Positions 29,012 to 37,160 of a stretch of DNA of 64,000 nucleotides are shown in pieces. The notes below the pieces were generated by a model. That model was not told where the DNA came from, ran no database searches, and saw nothing but the letters and a program-made list of their open reading frames with translations. The translations under genes and the position numbers were made by a program. Origin of the DNA: Pseudopedobacter sp. (lineage in GTDB: Bacteria; Bacteroidota; Bacteroidia; Sphingobacteriales; Sphingobacteriaceae). The stretch lies in the NCBI GenBank assembly GCA_014378105.1, contig JACMOI010000052.1:1-64000 (forward strand), given 5' to 3'. Within the stretch, counting starts at the first letter, position 1. The number at the start of each line of letters is the position of its first letter.

Positions 29012-30286
29012 CTAATAGCTATATTTTTTCCAAAGATTTTTAAGGTGTACACGAATTTTATTTTCAGCAGTATTATTTTGCGGTTCGTACAATTTTGTAC
29101 CGCTTAGTTGCTCTGGAAAAAACTCTTGATCAGTAAAATTATTCTCGAAAGCGTGTGCGTATTTATAGTTTTTACCATAGTCCATGTTTTTCATGAGCTT
29201 GGTTGGCGCATTACGAAGATGCAGCGGAACTGGCAAATCACCAGTTTGTTTTACCAAAGATTGCGCTTTACCAATAGCCTCATAAGCTGCATTGCTTTTT
29301 GCCGATGAAGCCATATAAGTCACCGCCTGTGAAAGGATAATTCTCGACTCGGGCCAACCAATAACATTGATTGCTTGAAAACAATTATTAGCCAATAATA
29401 GCGCATTGGGATTGGCATTTCCAATATCTTCAGAAGCTAAAATTAAGAGTCTGCGGGCTATAAATTTCGGATCTTCACCACCTTCAATCATTCTGGCGAG
29501 CCAGTAAACGGCGGCGTTTGGATCGCTTCCACGAATAGATTTAATAAAAGCCGAAATGATATCGTAATGTTGCTCACCAGTTTTGTCGTACAAAGCCATG
29601 TTCTGTTGAACATTTTTAAGCACAAAATCATTGGTAATTTCTACTTTTTTACCTTCTGAAGCGTTGATTAAAAGCTCTAAGATATTGAGTAATTTTCTTC
29701 CATCACCACCAGAAACTCGCAACAAAGCTTCAGTTTCTTTTATTTGGATGGATTTTTCTTTTAAAACTTCATCATTTTTTATAGCTCTTTGGAGCATGTT
29801 TATTAATTCTTCTTCACTCAAGTTTTGCAAAACATAAACTTGGCAACGAGAAAGTAAAGCTGAAATAACTTCGAAAGATGGGTTTTCAGTTGTGGCGCCA
29901 ATTAAAGTCACCAAACCACGTTCAACTGCACCTAATAAAGAATCTTGTTGTGACTTTGAAAAACGATGAATCTCATCAATAAACAAAATCGGAACAATGC
30001 CCCCCTTTTTATATTGCTCTGCCTTTTCAATGGTATCTCGAACATCTTTAACTCCAGAATTGATCGCACTTAATGAGAAAAAAGGTCGATCTAAACTTTT
30101 AGAAATGATAAAAGCTAATGTGGTTTTACCCACGCCTGGAGGACCCCAAAAAATCATGGATGGAATTCTTCCACCTTCAATTGCCTTACGTAAAACAGCC
30201 CCTTCACCAACTAAATGTTGCTGACCAGTGTATTCGTCCAATGTATTTGGACGCATTCTTTCTGCTAATGGATCTGATAAAGCCAA
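29012..30286 (-). CDS. rarA: Replication-associated recombination protein A (RarA/MgsA AAA+ ATPase)
   Basis: An AAA+ ATPase related to clamp loaders that acts at stalled replication forks. It starts with LAERMRPNTLDEYTGQQHLVG, has Walker A GPPGVGKTT, Walker B LFIDEIHRF and sensor 1 GATTENPSFE, and continues through the RarA-specific C-terminal half (SIRGSDPNAAVYWLARMIEGGEDPKFIARRL). The length (424 aa) is normal. It is the last gene of the acyl-CoA dehydrogenase-TlpA-lipoprotein-rarA operon, 17 bases after the lipoprotein stop. Confidence 0.96.
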   Translation of the reverse strand: MALSDPLAERMRPNTLDEYTGQQHLVGEGAVLRKAIEGGRIPSMIFWGPPGVGKTTLAFIISKSLDRPFFSLSAINSGVKDVRDTIEKAEQYKKGGIVPILFIDEIHRFSKSQQDSLLGAVERGLVTLIGATTENPSFEVISALLSRCQVYVLQNLSEEELINMLQRAIKNDEVLKEKSIQIKETEALLRVSGGDGRKLLNILELLINASEGKKVEITNDFVLKNVQQNMALYDKTGEQHYDIISAFIKSIRGSDPNAAVYWLARMIEGGEDPKFIARRLLILASEDIGNANPNALLLANNCFQAINVIGWPESRIILSQAVTYMASSAKSNAAYEAIGKAQSLVKQTGDLPVPLHLRNAPTKLMKNMDYGKNYKYAHAFENNFTDQEFFPEQLSGTKLYEPQNNTAENKIRVHLKNLWKKYSY

Positions 30287-30303
30287 TTTTTATTTTTTTA
30301 GAA

Positions 30304-30777
30304 TTAGAAAGTTAGCTCTTTTCTGATGATTTTTGGGCGAGTTGGGTTAACTTTTGTTTGAATTTGGTTTAAAACCGTTGGATTTGGATCCTGAATATAT
30401 AACTCTACCAAATAAGTTCTACCTTTTACAAAAGAAGTATCTGGCTTAAAAGACACTGACTTTTTATTTATCAAATAGATTCCAGGAATTGGTTTTTGCA
30501 ATTCTTGAACATCTTCATCAACTTTTTGATAAACCGAGAAATAACGCTGCCAATTTTCGTTGCTTAAAGAATCTGTTTTAAGTTCTTGCAAAATGTAGGG
30601 GTTAAAACCAGAAAATTCTACCGCATTTGAATCTGAACTAATTCTTATGGCTATTTCCTCCTCCAATTGATTGTTAGATTTTGGTTGGCAAGAGGAAAGT
30701 ATTAATAATATTATTGGCACTATTAAAAGTACTTTACAAATTTTTGATACTTCAAATACTTTTGTTTTAGTCTGCAT
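30304..30777 (-). CDS. Predicted lipoprotein of unknown function
   Basis: 157 aa with a membrane-targeting N terminus and a lipobox (ILLILSSCQPKSNN, cysteine near residue 30), so it should be lipidated and periplasmic or outer-membrane bound. The hydrophobic stretch lies 15 residues in, so the true start might be further downstream than the track's M. The mature part has no motif I recognise. It sits between a TlpA-like gene and rarA in one transcription unit. Confidence 0.72.
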   Translation of the reverse strand: MQTKTKVFEVSKICKVLLIVPIILLILSSCQPKSNNQLEEEIAIRISSDSNAVEFSGFNPYILQELKTDSLSNENWQRYFSVYQKVDEDVQELQKPIPGIYLINKKSVSFKPDTSFVKGRTYLVELYIQDPNPTVLNQIQTKVNPTRPKIIRKELTF

Positions 30778-30799
30778 TTAATTTTGAACTATTGTAGAT

Positions 30800-32044
30800 T
30801 TATTCAGCAAGTAAATCATTAATTAATTTATCGAACTCATTTACAAATTCTTCGTAATGATTACCAGTTCCTGGGCCACTAAATCCTGTATGAATTTTTC
30901 GAACATTTCCTTTTTTATCAATCACAATCATAGTTGGGAAAGCGATTACCTTATTTAACATCGGTAAACTTTTAGCAGCATCGCTTTTTACATCAGTATA
31001 TCCAGTGATCAGTAATGGATATTTAATATCAAATCTATTTTTCAGACGCTCGATATTCTTTTTTGATTTTTCAAAATCCCGGGTTCGCTCATATGCTAAA
31101 CCAACGACTTCAACTCCTTTTTCTTTATTTTGATTATAGAATTTTGTTAAGAAAGATGTTTCATCCATACAGTTTGGGCACCATGAACCCAACATTTGCA
31201 CAATAACTACTTTGTTTTTGAATTTAGCATCATCTAACGAAACTGTTTTGTGTTCTAAATCAGGAAAAGAGAAATCAATTTTTTTTGTCCCATCCTTTAA
31301 GAACATTAGCCCATAAGCGTCTGGTAATTTAGCCTGATCATCTTTTTTACCTTTAAAACTATCAATAGAAGAAAATCCAGAGTAAAATTTACCATTAGTC
31401 ATCACGCTATCTCCTTCTATACTGACGGTAAAAAGAAAGGCATGTGAACCATCAAATGTAGAAAGCGAGAGTTGATTCCCTTCTACTATACCTTCTAAAA
31501 AACGATAATCCCCAGTTGGAGTTAAAAAAGTTCCGGTAACTTTTGATTTATTTTGAACAAACTCACCAACGGCAACAGTAGTATCTGCCCTATCGCCACT
31601 AATAAATGTTGCAGACCATCTTCCTGAGACGTTTGTTGTGGGTTGTGCAACTTGTTGTTTAATTCTCCAATCTGCTTCTGCCTGAGCATAAAAAGTCATG
31701 TTTGCATCCTTATCTGCTAAATGCTTTGTCCAAACGCCATTAATTTTACCATCAGATAAAACGCCATTAATTTCAGAATCAAATAATGGCATTTGGATAT
31801 GAATAGAATCACCATTTCTGGTTATTTCGTCAACTTTAAACCGTTCAGAACTATTCATTATAGCTAGGCTTAGCTTTCCTAAACTGTCTTTAACATCAAA
31901 ATTAAATGGAATTTCTGCTCCAGATTCTGTGATTAAAACACCTCGCCAAACTCCTGTGTTAAATTTTGAATCTGGTTTATCACAAGCAAAGAAAAGAATT
32001 CCACACAAAGTAAATAGGCAGAAAGAAGATACTAAATTTTTCAT
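30800..32044 (-). CDS. TlpA-family thioredoxin-fold lipoprotein
   Basis: A predicted periplasm-facing lipoprotein. The preferred start MKNLVSSFCLFTLCGILFFACDKP (ATG at 32044, five codons inside the track ORF) gives a signal with a lipobox cysteine. An approximately 230-residue N-terminal region, which I read as all-beta, is followed by a thioredoxin-like domain with redox motif LGSWCPNCMDETSF (CxxC) and the cis-proline region AFPTMIVIDKKG. Such proteins act as thiol-disulfide oxidoreductases in the envelope; no partner is evident. It is cotranscribed with acyl-CoA dehydrogenase (13-base gap to the track start). Confidence 0.88.
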   Translation of the reverse strand: MKNLVSSFCLFTLCGILFFACDKPDSKFNTGVWRGVLITESGAEIPFNFDVKDSLGKLSLAIMNSSERFKVDEITRNGDSIHIQMPLFDSEINGVLSDGKINGVWTKHLADKDANMTFYAQAEADWRIKQQVAQPTTNVSGRWSATFISGDRADTTVAVGEFVQNKSKVTGTFLTPTGDYRFLEGIVEGNQLSLSTFDGSHAFLFTVSIEGDSVMTNGKFYSGFSSIDSFKGKKDDQAKLPDAYGLMFLKDGTKKIDFSFPDLEHKTVSLDDAKFKNKVVIVQMLGSWCPNCMDETSFLTKFYNQNKEKGVEVVGLAYERTRDFEKSKKNIERLKNRFDIKYPLLITGYTDVKSDAAKSLPMLNKVIAFPTMIVIDKKGNVRKIHTGFSGPGTGNHYEEFVNEFDKLINDLLAE

Positions 32045-32072
32045 GCCATAAATATTCAAAAATAATATCGAA

Positions 32073-33212
32073 TTACTTTAATATCTCTCTAGAAATGACA
32101 ACTTTCTGAATTTCAGAAGTCCCTTCATAAATCTGAGTAATTTTTGCATCACGCATTAAACGTTCTACATGAAATTCCTTTACAAAACCATATCCGCCAT
32201 GAATTTGTACCGCTTCAACCGTAGTTTTCATAGCCACTTCAGATGCAAATAATTTAGCCATAGAACTAGCTTGTGCATAAGGTAATCCTTGATCTTTTAG
32301 CCAGGCCGCTTTTAAAACCATCAATCTGGCAGCTTCGATTTCAGTAGCCATATCGGCCAATTTAAAGGCAATTGACTGGTGTTCTGATATTGGCTTTCCA
32401 AAAGTTTTACGTTCCTGAGCATATTGAGTTGCTAATTCGAAAGCTCCAGATGCAATACCTAAAGCTTGTGCTGCAATTCCAATTCTTCCTCCCTCTAACG
32501 TTTTCATGGCAAATTTAAAACCGAAGCCATCTTTACCAATTCTGTTTGTTTTTGGTACTTTAACATCAGAAAACATCAGTGAATGCGTATCAGAGCCACG
32601 TATACCTAGCTTATTTTCTTTTAAGCCGACAGTAAAACCCTCCATGCCTTTTTCAATTATTAACGCATTTATGCCTTTATGCCCTTTCTCTGGATGAGTT
32701 TGAGCAATAACCAAATAAATAGATGCAGAACTGCCATTGGTAATCCAATTTTTAGTTCCATTTAATAAATAGTAGTCTCCCATATCCTCGGCAGTGGTAT
32801 GTTGCGAGGTAGCATCAGAACCTGCTTCAGGTTCTGATAAACAAAATGCACCAATCTTTTCACCAGCAGCCAAAGGCTTCAAGTATTTTTCCTTTTGCTC
32901 TTCATTTGCATAAGTTTCTAATCCGAAACATACTAAAGAATTATTTACCGAAACAACTACTGAAGCCGAAGCATCAATTTTAGAAAGCTCCTCCATCACC
33001 AAAACGTAGGAAATAACATCCATTCCAGCGCCATTGTATTTTGGGTCTACCATCATGCCCATAAACCCAAGTTCACCCAATTTTTTTATTTGCGCTGCTG
33101 GGAATTTTTGATGTTCATCTCTTTCTATTACACCAGGTTTAAGTTCTGTTTGGGCAAAATCTCTTGCCGCCTGCTGAATCATTAAATGTTCTTCCGTAAA
33201 TTGAAATTGCAT
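32073..33212 (-). CDS. Acyl-CoA dehydrogenase
   Basis: An FAD-dependent enzyme that oxidises acyl-CoA to trans-2-enoyl-CoA, the first step of beta-oxidation. Family signatures are CLSEPEAGSDATS (ACADS signature 1, FAD contact), QALGIASGAFELATQYAQERKTFGKPISEHQ, and QIHGGYGFVKEFHVERLMRDAKITQIYEGTSEIQ, in which the glutamate of IYEGTSE is the catalytic base. The length (379 aa) matches short/medium-chain enzymes; chain length cannot be told by eye. It opens the operon that ends with rarA. Confidence 0.95.
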   Translation of the reverse strand: MQFQFTEEHLMIQQAARDFAQTELKPGVIERDEHQKFPAAQIKKLGELGFMGMMVDPKYNGAGMDVISYVLVMEELSKIDASASVVVSVNNSLVCFGLETYANEEQKEKYLKPLAAGEKIGAFCLSEPEAGSDATSQHTTAEDMGDYYLLNGTKNWITNGSSASIYLVIAQTHPEKGHKGINALIIEKGMEGFTVGLKENKLGIRGSDTHSLMFSDVKVPKTNRIGKDGFGFKFAMKTLEGGRIGIAAQALGIASGAFELATQYAQERKTFGKPISEHQSIAFKLADMATEIEAARLMVLKAAWLKDQGLPYAQASSMAKLFASEVAMKTTVEAVQIHGGYGFVKEFHVERLMRDAKITQIYEGTSEIQKVVISREILK

Positions 33213-33244
33213 ATTCTAATAAGTGATAATTAGGAAAATAAGTT

Positions 33245-33352
33245 TTATTAATTGGGCGTTTCCCCTAAATAAGAGCGGGCTTTTCGCTCATACTGCTTCT
33301 GGCATTAGCCACAAGCTGGTATGCGCTACAATCCCTAACGCGAAATTTAGTT
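33245..33352. repeat. Dispersed intergenic repeat, family 1, copy C (best preserved)
   Basis: In the 247-base gap between acyl-CoA dehydrogenase and rfaE2. The order GGGCGTTTCCCC, GCGGGCTTTTCGCTC, TACTGCTT, ATTAGCCA, ATCCCTAACGCG matches what I recall as a common intergenic repeat of Sphingobacteriaceae. Copies A and B share its right-hand end. The rest of the gap (33353-33459) is A/T-rich with no supported gene. Confidence 0.62.
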
Positions 33353-33459
33353 TAAGCAAATAGGAAGTTCTTAGAAAAATCAAAAAACCCCCTATTTACT
33401 AAACCCTAAACACCCAAATATAAGGAATATATTATGCAAGCATAGTAATGTTTGTAAAA

Positions 33460-33963
33460 TTATTGATGAGCTTTTAAAATTTTTTGCTCGATTAATGATG
33501 TTGAATAGCCATCGAGGAATTTAATCGTCTCGACATCTCCGCCATTTTCTAAAACTTCTTTAGCTCCAACAATTTGATCGATAGAATAATCAGCTCCTTT
33601 AACCAAAACATTTGGTAATATATTTTTAATCAAATCAAGTGGTGTATCTTCATCAAACAAAATCACGGCATCAATAAAAAAGAAAGATGCAAGAATTCCA
33701 GCTCTGGAAATTTCCGGATTAATTGGGCGAGTTGCTCCTTTTAGTCTTTGGGTGGAAGCGTCTGAGTTTAAACCTACGATTAACTTTGAACCTAAATCTG
33801 CCGCTTTTGACAGATAATCTACATGACCTAAATGTACAATATCAAAGCATCCGTTTGTGAAAACAATCTTTTCATTATTCATCTTCCAGCTTTCCAATAA
33901 TGGTTGGAAATCATTTACAGAACTGAAAAATTTATTCTTGATGGTTTGATTGTTGTTTCTCAT
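33460..33963 (-). CDS. rfaE2: D-glycero-beta-D-manno-heptose 1-phosphate adenylyltransferase
   Basis: Activates heptose-1-phosphate to ADP-heptose for LPS inner core synthesis. It is the stand-alone C-terminal half of HldE. The cytidylyltransferase-like HxGH motif is in TNGCFDIVHLGHVDYLSKA, followed by GLNSDASTQRLKGATRPI and the ISTT-like YSTSLIEQKI near the end. The length (167 aa) is normal. The start could be an internal ATG (MNNEKIVF), since the track start overlaps the upstream flippase-like gene by 32 bases. Confidence 0.9.
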   Translation of the reverse strand: MRNNNQTIKNKFFSSVNDFQPLLESWKMNNEKIVFTNGCFDIVHLGHVDYLSKAADLGSKLIVGLNSDASTQRLKGATRPINPEISRAGILASFFFIDAVILFDEDTPLDLIKNILPNVLVKGADYSIDQIVGAKEVLENGGDVETIKFLDGYSTSLIEQKILKAHQ

Positions 33964-34942
33964 TGTTCAAAGAAATATTGAAGTTGAAGCCTAAAATTAA
34001 GCTTAAAAATCCAAAAACAATTACTATTAGCGTTTGAGCAGCATGAATAATAGTTGCGTATGCTAGGCCAATAGTTGGACCAATCCCTAAAAACCTTAAG
34101 CATTCTGATACCATAAAATGAAAAGCTCCTATCCCACCTTGAATGGGTGCAATCATTCCGAAACTACCTCCAACTACTGTAAACATCGCTGAAACGAAAT
34201 TTAGCTCTTGTGTTGCTACAAATAATTTAAATCCTATGAAAGATGATAGCGTATAAAACAGCCAAATCAATAAAGTATAAAATGCAAATAGAGTTGGATT
34301 TTTTATTTTTTTTGAAGCTAGAAATCCTTCTTTGAGCTTTAAAATTCCTTTTTTTATTTTACTTAAGAAAGGAGACTTTCCTTTTCTTTTGAAAAGAAAA
34401 AAGAAAAGAAATACAATAATTAGCATCAGAAAAAGCGCTATTAAAATTCTTTGAATAGTGAAAATTGAACCAATTTTTAAATTGTCTAAAATTCCAAAAA
34501 TCTCTGAAGAATAAACAAAAAGAAGAATAACGATAAACAAAAAGAGCATCAATAAATCAAAAATCCTTTCTGCTATTACTGTCCCAAAAGCAGCAATAGG
34601 ATCTAATTTCTCCTTTTTTGATACCAAACCACACCTCAACAACTCACCAGCTCGTGGTAAAACTAAATTGAGAAGATATCCAACCATTAGCGCATTATAA
34701 ACATTAAAAAAAGACGTTTTTTGTTTAGCAATTGGATTAAGCATTAATTGCCATCTTAAAGCCCTAAAAACGTGGGCAACTAGCACAAAAAATCCTGCTA
34801 AGATGGCATAAGACCAATTTGAACTGGCAAGAATATCAAAGAAATTACGCTGTAAATTTTCTTTGAAGAGGTAATAACAAATCCCTAATCCTATAAAAAA
34901 AACAATAATATATTTTAAAATTGATCTGAGGTTTACTCTCAA
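33932..34942 (-). CDS. Flippase-like/UPF0104 (LPG synthase transmembrane domain) membrane protein
   Basis: A 336-aa inner-membrane protein with about eight hydrophobic segments. The VFRALRWQLML motif and the YLLNLVLPRAGELLRCGLVSKKE and AERIFDLLMLF blocks are hallmarks of the lysylphosphatidylglycerol synthase TM region family (UPF0104). Without an attached synthase domain it is usually annotated as a flippase-like protein, possibly moving lipids. It lies between panD (four-base gap) and rfaE2 (overlap) in the same transcription unit. Confidence 0.82.
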   Translation of the reverse strand: MRVNLRSILKYIIVFFIGLGICYYLFKENLQRNFFDILASSNWSYAILAGFFVLVAHVFRALRWQLMLNPIAKQKTSFFNVYNALMVGYLLNLVLPRAGELLRCGLVSKKEKLDPIAAFGTVIAERIFDLLMLFLFIVILLFVYSSEIFGILDNLKIGSIFTIQRILIALFLMLIIVFLFFFLFKRKGKSPFLSKIKKGILKLKEGFLASKKIKNPTLFAFYTLLIWLFYTLSSFIGFKLFVATQELNFVSAMFTVVGGSFGMIAPIQGGIGAFHFMVSECLRFLGIGPTIGLAYATIIHAAQTLIVIVFGFLSLILGFNFNISLNNEKQQSNHQE

Positions 34943-34946
34943 TAGA

Positions 34947-35297
34947 TTATTTGATTAAACGATTATTCTCATCCGGAAAAACCAAAATAGGTTCAAATTT
35001 TTTAGCCTCTTCCATTTCCAAAAGAGCATAAGAAACGATAATAACAACATCACCTATTTGTGCCAAACGGGCGCAAGAACCATTTAAGCAAATTGTTCCA
35101 CTTCCACGCTCCCCTTTAATAATATAGGTTTCAAATCTTGCTCCGTTGTTGTTATTTACAACTTGGACTTTCTCATTCGGAATCATATTGGCGGCGTCTA
35201 TCAGATCTTCGTCGATGGTAATACTACCTACATAATTCAACTCAGATTGCGTAACTTTTACCCGATGAATTTTAGATTTTAAAACTTCTATAATCAT
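34947..35297 (-). CDS. panD: Aspartate 1-decarboxylase (pyruvoyl enzyme)
   Basis: Makes beta-alanine from aspartate for pantothenate synthesis. The 116-aa proenzyme self-cleaves at the Gly-Ser bond in [17 protein letters not shown], giving the pyruvoyl cofactor at the former serine. The start [19 protein letters not shown], the [30 protein letters not shown] core and normal length all fit. It sits directly after panC, the enzyme that consumes its product. Confidence 0.96.
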   Translation of the reverse strand: MIIEVLKSKIHRVKVTQSELNYVGSITIDEDLIDAANMIPNEKVQVVNNNNGARFETYIIKGERGSGTICLNGSCARLAQIGDVVIIVSYALLEMEEAKKFEPILVFPDENNRLIK

Positions 35298-35330
35298 ACT
35301 ACAAATTTATAAATAGTAATTATACTATTG

Positions 35331-36170
35331 TTAAGAAAGGATCATATTATCTATCAGCCTAGTTTCACCAACCATACAAGCAATTAACGCGATTGCTTTT
35401 TGTTTTTTTTCGCTACGAATTTCTTCTAACGTTAACGTATCGCAGATTTTAAGATATTCCAAACTTACATGGTCATCTTTTTCAAATAATAACTTAGCGC
35501 TATCCAAGAGCTCATCCATAGGGAGCTGATGAAAATTTGTTCGAATAAATTCTAATGATTTAAAAATCGCTAATGATTTATTTCTTTCAGATGCACTCAA
35601 TCTTATATTTCGAGAACTCATCGCTAAACCATCCGCTTCTCTAATTATTGGACAAGCAATTAAATCTATATTTAGATTAAGATCTTGACTCATTTTACTA
35701 ACCACCAAAAATTGTTGATAGTCCTTTTGCCCGAAAAAGGCGTTATCTGGTTTAATCAAATCAAACAATTTAAAAACAATTTGAGTGACTCCTTTATAAT
35801 GTCCAGGTCGAAATTTGCCTTCCAAAATATTACTCATTGGGCCTACTTCATATACCCATTCTTCCGTTTCTGAATACATTTCATCAACTTCAGGACTGAA
35901 TAAAATATCACATCCCGCATTTTCTAAAAGTTGAATATCCTTTTCTATTGGCTTTGGATATTTCTTTAAGTCATCCGAATTGTTGAATTGAGTTGGATTA
36001 ACAAAAATACTGACGATTGTAATGTCACAACTGGCTTTAGATTGCGCAACCAATGATAAATGACCTTCATGGAGAGCTCCCATAGTTGGCACCAATCCAA
36101 TTTTAATTTTTTGACTTCTAACAGTTGACAACAACTCCCTAATCGCAAACCTGGTTTTAAATATCTTCAA
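35331..36170 (-). CDS. panC: Pantothenate synthetase
   Basis: Joins pantoate and beta-alanine with ATP to form pantothenate. The ATP-binding VPTMGALHEGHLSL (HxGH) motif and AMSSRNIRLS (KMSKS-equivalent) are both present, with FVNPTQFNNSDDL and GKFRPGHYKGV between. No ATG fits the N terminus. The track uses TTG at 36194 (287 aa); I prefer TTG at 36170 (279 aa), which starts with KIFKTRFAIRELL as in homologues. It opens the panC-panD-flippase-rfaE2 unit and is divergent from the glycogen-synthase-like gene. Confidence 0.93.
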   Translation of the reverse strand: MKIFKTRFAIRELLSTVRSQKIKIGLVPTMGALHEGHLSLVAQSKASCDITIVSIFVNPTQFNNSDDLKKYPKPIEKDIQLLENAGCDILFSPEVDEMYSETEEWVYEVGPMSNILEGKFRPGHYKGVTQIVFKLFDLIKPDNAFFGQKDYQQFLVVSKMSQDLNLNIDLIACPIIREADGLAMSSRNIRLSASERNKSLAIFKSLEFIRTNFHQLPMDELLDSAKLLFEKDDHVSLEYLKICDTLTLEEIRSEKKQKAIALIACMVGETRLIDNMILS

Positions 36171-36241
36171 AAGAAAAAGAATTTTGAGCAGCAAAATTGT
36201 ACAATTACTTACTAATAAACAAAAAGCATTTGCATAAATGA

Positions 36242-36272
36242 TTGATAATCCATAAGTTTTTTCTTATATTTG
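36242..36272 (+). promoter_or_regulatory. Candidate Bacteroidota sigma promoter for the glycogen-synthase-like gene
   Basis: TTG at 36242, a 20-base spacer, and TATATTTG at 36265-36272 match the Bacteroidota -33 (TTTG/TTG) and -7 (TAnnTTTG) pattern. The start codon follows 46 bases later, preceded directly by TTAGGAG. Mapping the 5' end would confirm it. Confidence 0.55.
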
Positions 36273-36318
36273 CCTCTCTAAAAATACTTCTTAACAAAAA
36301 CTTAACACAGATTAGGAG

Positions 36319-37143
36319 ATGGGAAAAACCAAGCTTTTGTTTATCACACATGAAATGTCACCATTTCTAGAACTAACAAAAATTTCCAAAATAACCAGAC
36401 AATTACCACAAGTTATGCAGGAAAAAGGATTCGAAATTAGAATTCTTATGCCAAGATTTGGTAATATTAATGAAAGAAGAAACAGACTTCACGAAGTAAT
36501 CAGGCTATCCGGAATGAATATTATTATAGATGAAACCGATAATCCATTGATTATTAAAGTTGCATCTATCCCTGCAGCAAGAATGCAAGTTTATTTTTTA
36601 GATAATGAAGATTACTTCCACAGAAAGTATGTCTTCAATGATGCTAAAGGGAAATTCTATGCAGATAATGACGAGAGAGCCATTTTCTTTTGTAAAGGCG
36701 CTTTAGAAACTGTTAAAAAATTAGGATGGGCTCCGGATATTGTTCACTGTCATGGTTGGATGAGTTCGTTAATACCAGCATATTTAAAAACTAATTATAA
36801 AGACGACCCTACCTTTAAAGATTCTAAAGTTGTATATTCTATTTACAATAATAGTTTTTCTAATTCTTTAGGTGATTCTTTTATAAAGAAGGCTTTAATT
36901 AAGGGAATGAAGGAAAAAGATATTGAAGAATATCAAGAAGCAACACATCTTGCACTCAACAAAGCAGCAATTAAATATACTGATGGTATTGTAATTGGCG
37001 ACGATCAAGTAGATGAAGAACTGTTAAACTTTGTTAAAAAATCAGAAAAAGCGGTTTTAGATTATGAATCTACATTAGATTTGGAAAATTATTACAATTT
37101 TTACCAAGAAATCGCGTCTGATGTATTAGTATCAGTTGCTTAA
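36319..37143 (+). CDS. Half-length glycogen/starch synthase-like protein (GT5 N-terminal domain only)
   Basis: A 274-aa cytoplasmic protein matching only the N-terminal Rossmann domain of glycogen synthase GlgA (full enzymes are about 480 aa). Recognisable blocks are KLLFITHEMSPFLELTKISKI, VYFLDNEDYFHRKYVF, DNDERAIFFCKGALETVKKLGWAPDIVHCHGWMSSLIPAYLK. The KxGGL ADP-glucose loop is replaced by LTKISKI, and the C-terminal GT-B half is absent, so ordinary glycogen synthase activity is doubtful. The stop is genuine, with the DUF4270 gene starting 17 bases later. From memory this short form is conserved in Bacteroidota beside panC. Confidence 0.82.
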   Translation: MGKTKLLFITHEMSPFLELTKISKITRQLPQVMQEKGFEIRILMPRFGNINERRNRLHEVIRLSGMNIIIDETDNPLIIKVASIPAARMQVYFLDNEDYFHRKYVFNDAKGKFYADNDERAIFFCKGALETVKKLGWAPDIVHCHGWMSSLIPAYLKTNYKDDPTFKDSKVVYSIYNNSFSNSLGDSFIKKALIKGMKEKDIEEYQEATHLALNKAAIKYTDGIVIGDDQVDEELLNFVKKSEKAVLDYESTLDLENYYNFYQEIASDVLVSVA

Positions 37144-37160
37144 TTATTGAAAGATCATAT

